A stretch of 9,950 nt of DNA from JAWWBG01 sp033721095. GTDB taxonomy: Bacteria; Actinomycetota; Nitriliruptoria; Nitriliruptorales; Nitriliruptoraceae. The stretch lies in NCBI GenBank assembly GCA_033721095.1, contig JAWWBG010000087.1, positions 1 through 9,950 on the forward strand, written 5' to 3'. A model generated the notes under the pieces. It was not told the origin of the DNA and made no database searches. It was given only the letters and a program-made list of their open reading frames with translations. Of the stretch, positions 8,501-9,950 are shown in pieces. The first letter of the stretch is position 1. Every line of letters begins with the position of its first letter. The translations under genes and the position numbers were made by a program.

Positions 8501-8622
8501 TTGCTGGGAACCAGGATCGTGACCGGCGCCAGCGGATCGTCCCCCTGGGCAGCATCGACGAGTTCCCGCAGGCACGCAGCCGCGGGTGCCCCGAACGGAG
8601 TGGTCAGAACCTCGATGCCCAT
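5554..8622 (-). CDS. addB: AddB-like PD-(D/E)XK nuclease subunit
   Basis: Encodes 1022 residues (B. subtilis AddB has about 1166). It is the likely partner of the AddA-like subunit, with a degenerate helicase-like body and a C-terminal RecB-family nuclease. Where AddB normally has Walker A, residues 7-16 read TTPFGAPAAA, and no GKT or DExx box is visible, so it probably does not hydrolyse ATP. The nuclease is complete: His752 (RGSLIH), Asp863 (AIDRVD), Asp876-Tyr-Lys878 (DYK), and Gln904/Tyr908 (QLPVY). The iron-sulfur cysteines flanking it are Cys718 (ACPHAYW), Cys980 and Cys983 (CAWC), but the fourth expected position, 989, is glycine. The gene overlaps addA by 4 bp (GTGA). The ATG at 8622 has no good ribosome site; an in-frame GTG at 8634, overlapping the upstream TAG as TAGTG, would add four residues. 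The nuclease assignment is firm; the AddB name rests on architecture and position beside addA. Confidence 0.85.
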   Translation of the reverse strand: MGIEVLTTPFGAPAAACLRELVDAAQGDDPLAPVTILVPSNSVGVGARRSLASSGRDGRLGIAGIQVFTIQRFAELVGAAALATAGKRPATVPVVAAAVRAALAEVPGCFAAVAHHEATEEALVTAHQQLDELDEDALDAIAATSQRTRDLVAIHRAVRERLDDQWYGRAELLDAATASLPAHAAAFGATLLYLPERLEPAARRFITALSQHAHLSVLVGLTGADRADAQARDLLTWLGVSDVPAVDTPAGDRVVAVSDADEEVRSAVEIVADAARAGTPFGRMAILHPTRDPYGRLLHEHLAAERIPVAGASARPLVGSSAGRFLLGVLGLPDHDYARGEVMGVLATAPLRHAGQRPRTARWEDLSREAGIVRGRDQWRERLDRLHAETIARRDAESEDWRRRRLGWQVETIEEFRAFIEPLLDRVEQARTATTWRSLSDEAARLLDDFVDDRTTRWPEVERRALDAVRTTVQKLAWLDELEATTSIDTFRRTLELELDTDLGRVGRIGDGVLVGPPGLAAGLDLDVVVVLGMAEGAAPGPVREDPLLQDEDRHAGRMEQAVERPHRLHRQILAAIAAGRAQRVLIQPRGDLRRSVERAPSRWLVDTANALGHDGRTLPLTATWLQDVPSFASRTNRAAAPATEQALRLALLMQGHADGLLGLEPVLASGLELTAARRSGTITRFDGDMRSVAHLLPRLADEQTRTSASRLQAFVACPHAYWARYVLYVDEVEDPEEILRISATDRGSLIHDILERFILSQLESMPAPGEPWGEAARARLFEIADQRFAAWEQRGLTGHPSYWAADRTAIRSELATWLDQDDDRRRRRNVTPVSAEQEFFGDEAVRVELGDGRSIHVQGAIDRVDEGPDHVLVIDYKTGRFSETSGYPDLSPEDPTAGGRQFQLPVYALAADPGDGRTVKAEYWFCTETGGWNTAGYPVDDMVLARYQQILGAVVDAHDHAVMPMRPTPPSTRRNWVDCAWCDPDGLGHNDRYRDWERKSGDHVTLGPLVRLFGLDVEANA
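5565..5569 (-). promoter_or_regulatory. Ribosome binding site of addA inside addB
   Basis: GGAGG on the minus strand lies within the last codons of addB, seven bases before the GTG at 5557. Together with the GTGA overlap it decides the addA start and points to coupled, roughly equal synthesis of the two subunits. Confidence 0.75.
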
Positions 8623-8633
8623 CGAGGGGCACA

Positions 8634-9131
8634 CTAGGCGCGGGGTGAGACACCTCGGAGATCGCGCACAAAGTGCATCTCGGTCGTGTTGGACGGATCG
8701 TGCAGCTCGCGCGTCTCCGGCTGGCGGATGAACCCGGAGCGCTCGTAGAGCCGATGGGCGTCCTCGAACCGCGAGTCGGAGAACAGCTCGACGCGCTCGC
8801 GGCCACTCGACCGGACCGCGTCGACGACGAGCTCGATCAGGGCGGCGCCGATCCCGCGTCGGCGGACCGCAAGGTCGACGTAGAGGCGCTTGAGCTCGCC
8901 CGTGACGGCGTCCACCGGTGCCCAGCCGACCATCGCGACAACACGCCCCGCGTCCTCGACGACCCAGCCGTCGCCGCCGGCTGCGCGCAACCTGGCCGGC
9001 AGCTCGGGCAGGTCGGCGTCGAAGCCCTCGAGGTCCAGGATGCATCCGGGGTACTCACGGAAAGCGGCGTCGACGAGGCCGATCATCGCCTCGACATCCT
9101 CGGCGGCCATCGGCCGCAGCCCCGCGAGCAT
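8634..9131 (-). CDS. GNAT family N-acetyltransferase
   Basis: Encodes 165 residues forming one GNAT domain (Acetyltransf_1 type), an acetyl-CoA-dependent N-acetyltransferase. Visible elements are LRPMAAEDVEAMIGLVDAAF (5-24); the central strands WVVEDAGRVVAMVGWAPV (56-73); motif A ELKRLYVDLAVRRRGIGAAL (79-98), with the acetyl-CoA pyrophosphate loop RRRGIGA at 90-96; and motif B FSDSRFEDAHRLYERSGF (116-133). The C-terminal stretch TRELHDPSNTTEMHF marks a recurring subfamily of small GNAT enzymes whose substrate is unknown to me. The ATG at 9131 is well supported by GGAGG seven bases upstream. It is the first gene of the minus-strand block and lies 11 bp before addB, so it probably shares a transcript with addB and addA. 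The tight spacing is suggestive but does not show a role in DNA repair. Confidence 0.92.
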   Translation of the reverse strand: MLAGLRPMAAEDVEAMIGLVDAAFREYPGCILDLEGFDADLPELPARLRAAGGDGWVVEDAGRVVAMVGWAPVDAVTGELKRLYVDLAVRRRGIGAALIELVVDAVRSSGRERVELFSDSRFEDAHRLYERSGFIRQPETRELHDPSNTTEMHFVRDLRGVSPRA

Positions 9132-9138
9132 CCCGATG

Positions 9139-9143
9139 CCTCC
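9139..9143 (-). promoter_or_regulatory. Ribosome binding site of the first GNAT gene
   Basis: GGAGG on the minus strand, seven bases before the ATG at 9131, is one of the strongest ribosome sites in the window and sets the start of the block's first gene. Confidence 0.75.
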
Positions 9144-9161
9144 GTTCGTGACCCTCCGTGC

Positions 9162-9177
9162 CCGACAGTAGGGTCGG
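9162..9177. promoter_or_regulatory. Inverted repeat over candidate divergent -10 boxes
   Basis: CCGAC and GTCGG form a 5-bp inverted repeat with a 6-bp spacer in the 72-bp gap between divergent genes. Two -10-like hexamers overlap it: TAGGGT at 9169-9174 on the plus strand (toward the nitroreductase gene) and TACTGT at 9170-9165 on the minus strand (toward the GNAT-addBA block). Neither has a good -35 hexamer at 16-18 bp. The site could be a shared promoter with an operator, but five-base arms are common by chance in GC-rich DNA. Confidence 0.25.
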
Positions 9178-9190
9178 CTGCTCTCGAGAC

Positions 9191-9195
9191 GGGGA
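9191..9195 (+). promoter_or_regulatory. Ribosome binding site of the F420-type nitroreductase gene
   Basis: GGGGA lies eight bases before the GTG at 9204. It is a moderate match and is the main support for choosing this GTG, since the reading frame stays open far upstream through the antisense of the GNAT gene. Confidence 0.5.
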
Positions 9196-9203
9196 CATCG
9201 ACC

Positions 9204-9632
9204 GTGGGCAACCTCGCCAACAAGTTCTGGGCAGCAGCCTCGAACCTTCACTCGCGCCTGTACGAGGTTTCGGATGGAAGGGTCGGTGGCTCGATCAAGG
9301 GCATGCCGACGATCGTCGTGGAGACGACGGGTCGCAAGTCGGGCCAGCGGCGCCCGCGGCCAGTCGTGAAGCTCGAGCACGACGGCAGCGTGTATGTCAT
9401 CCCATCGAACAACGGGTCCGACGACCATCCCGCCTGGTACCTGAACATCCAGGCCGACCCGAGTGTCACCGTCACCGACAGGGGCGACACCTACGAGGCG
9501 ACGGCGGTGATCCTCGACGAGCCCGAGCGGAGCGTCGTGTACGAAGCCGCGAAACAACGGCTGGACAACTTCGTCAAGTACGAGAAGCGGGCAGCCCGCA
9601 CGATCCCGGTGGTCCGACTCGATCGTGTGTGA
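9204..9632 (+). CDS. Deazaflavin (F420)-dependent nitroreductase family protein
   Basis: Encodes 142 residues of the DUF385/Ddn-like family, small split-barrel proteins known mainly from actinobacteria and relatives, several of which bind reduced coenzyme F420 and reduce quinones, nitro compounds or other substrates. The family hallmarks are TTGRKSGQ at 41-48 and the SNNG to HPAWYLNI stretch at 68-82, followed by DPSVTV at 85-90. An N-terminal helix (FWAAASNLHSRLY, 8-20) precedes the barrel. There is no signal peptide. The start is taken as GTG 9204, with GGGGA eight bases upstream; this gives the family's usual length and places the start just clear of the divergent gene. The presence of such a protein suggests, but does not prove, that the organism makes F420. 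Its substrate cannot be inferred. It lies 40 bp before trpS on the same strand; the gap shows no clear terminator, so read-through into trpS is possible. Confidence 0.88.
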   Translation: MGNLANKFWAAASNLHSRLYEVSDGRVGGSIKGMPTIVVETTGRKSGQRRPRPVVKLEHDGSVYVIPSNNGSDDHPAWYLNIQADPSVTVTDRGDTYEATAVILDEPERSVVYEAAKQRLDNFVKYEKRAARTIPVVRLDRV

Positions 9633-9672
9633 GGCCTAGAGTCCCGACTCGAACAGCCAGCAGGCCATTGAC

Positions 9673-9950
9673 TTGACACGGGTTTTTTCGGGCATCCAGC
9701 CCACCGGCGACATCCACCTGGGCAACTACCTGGGTGCACTTCGCCAGTGGGTGACGATGCAGGATGCCAGTGACTGCACGTACTGCATCGTGGACATGCA
9801 CGCGATCACGACGCCCAAGGGGCATGACCCGTTGCAGCTGCGTCAGCGCACGCTGGACATGGCGATCGGGCTGCTCGCCGTCGGGGTCGATCCCGAGCGG
9901 TCGACGCTGTTCGTCCAGTCGCACCTGGGCGACATCCACGGTGAGGCCAC
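9673..9950 (+). CDS. trpS: Tryptophanyl-tRNA synthetase, N-terminal part
   Basis: This is the first 92 residues of a class I aminoacyl-tRNA synthetase that charges tRNA-Trp; the gene runs off the right edge (E. coli TrpS has 334 residues). The start reads TRVFSGIQPTGDIHLGNYLGA, with the TrpRS form of the HIGH nucleotide-binding signature (GDIHLGN, residues 12-18). CIVDMHAIT and LFVQSHL follow at the expected places; the later KMSKS loop lies outside the window. The start is inferred as TTG at 9673: no ATG or GTG lies in frame near the conserved beginning, and translation from TTG gives the normal short N-terminus. A weak ribosome site (CAGG, ending eight bases upstream) is all that supports initiation. 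The TTGACA at 9673-9678 is the start codon plus codon 2, and I do not read it as a promoter. TyrRS is excluded by the TGxxHLGNYLGA form of the motif. Confidence 0.95.
   Translation, partial: MTRVFSGIQPTGDIHLGNYLGALRQWVTMQDASDCTYCIVDMHAITTPKGHDPLQLRQRTLDMAIGLLAVGVDPERSTLFVQSHLGDIHGEA

Noticed and set aside
2237..8622. Helicase-nuclease pair read as a new antiphage defence system
   Set aside because: The two proteins fit the known AddAB plan, and the neighbours are housekeeping or small acetyltransferase genes, with no defence genes, integrase or transposase nearby.
8623..9045. N-terminal extension of AddB by 141 residues across the upstream GNAT gene
   Set aside because: The extension is Arg/Pro-rich and is the GNAT coding sequence read in another frame. 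The GNAT gene has its own motifs and ribosome site.
8637..9203. Upstream extension of the nitroreductase-family frame through the GNAT gene
   Set aside because: The frame is open by chance opposite the GNAT gene. Family similarity begins right after the GTG at 9204, which also has a ribosome site.
9642..9653. Short inverted repeat (GAGTC/GACTC) between the nitroreductase-family gene and trpS
   Set aside because: The arms are five bases with only two bases between them, too tight for a stable RNA hairpin, with no T-run. It also partly repeats the sequence at 9612-9622.
9673..9678. Perfect TTGACA (-35 consensus)
   Set aside because: It is the TTG start and second codon of trpS, and no -10 hexamer fits at 16-18 bp downstream.
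1..9950. Chi-like recognition sequence for the AddAB enzyme
   Set aside because: A Chi site can only be recognised from genome-wide over-representation and strand bias. One 10-kb GC-rich window cannot show this by eye.

Overview
The window is about two-thirds G+C by eye. It carries eight protein-coding genes packed almost end to end; the largest gap between genes is 81 bp. The gene content suggests a member of the Actinomycetota: a group-2 malate dehydrogenase, an NTF2-like protein of a type common in actinobacteria, a deazaflavin (F420)-type nitroreductase, an AddAB-like helicase-nuclease pair, and frequent GTG/TTG starts. A deep-branching class such as Acidimicrobiia is plausible, but that is an inference from gene style and not from a marker gene. 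I see no tRNA, rRNA, transposase, integrase, CRISPR array or sign of recent transfer.

Layout. Positions 42-1031 (+) encode malate dehydrogenase (mdh). An 81-bp convergent gap with a GC-rich hairpin separates it from a five-gene minus-strand block that reads right to left from 9131 to 1113. In transcription order the block is: a GNAT acetyltransferase (9131-8634), an AddB-like nuclease subunit (8622-5554), an AddA-like UvrD helicase-nuclease (5557-2237), a RimJ/RimL-type GNAT acetyltransferase (2208-1588), and an NTF2/SnoaL-like protein (1595-1113). Junctions are 11 bp, a 4-bp GTGA overlap, 28 bp and an 8-bp overlap, so one transcript is likely. A 72-bp divergent gap then separates this block from two plus-strand genes: an F420-type nitroreductase-family protein (9204-9632) and the start of tryptophanyl-tRNA synthetase, trpS (9673 to the window edge).

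How the genes work together. The central 6.4 kb is a two-subunit machine for processing double-strand DNA ends. The AddA-like subunit has a full set of superfamily 1 helicase motifs and a C-terminal RecB-family nuclease. The AddB-like subunit has no recognisable Walker A motif but an intact nuclease active site. This fits the AddAB plan (one motor, two nucleases), not AdnAB (two motors) or RecBCD. The most notable detail is in AddB: the iron-sulfur cysteine set that normally locks its nuclease domain has only three of four cysteines, with glycine at the expected fourth position. The two acetyltransferases and the NTF2-like protein in the operon have no obvious mechanistic link to DNA repair. 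mdh and trpS are housekeeping genes.

Overall this looks like an ordinary chromosomal region. I did not find a convincing new system. The points most worth checking are the AddB cysteine substitution, the motor-less AddB, and a small inverted repeat in the divergent promoter gap.
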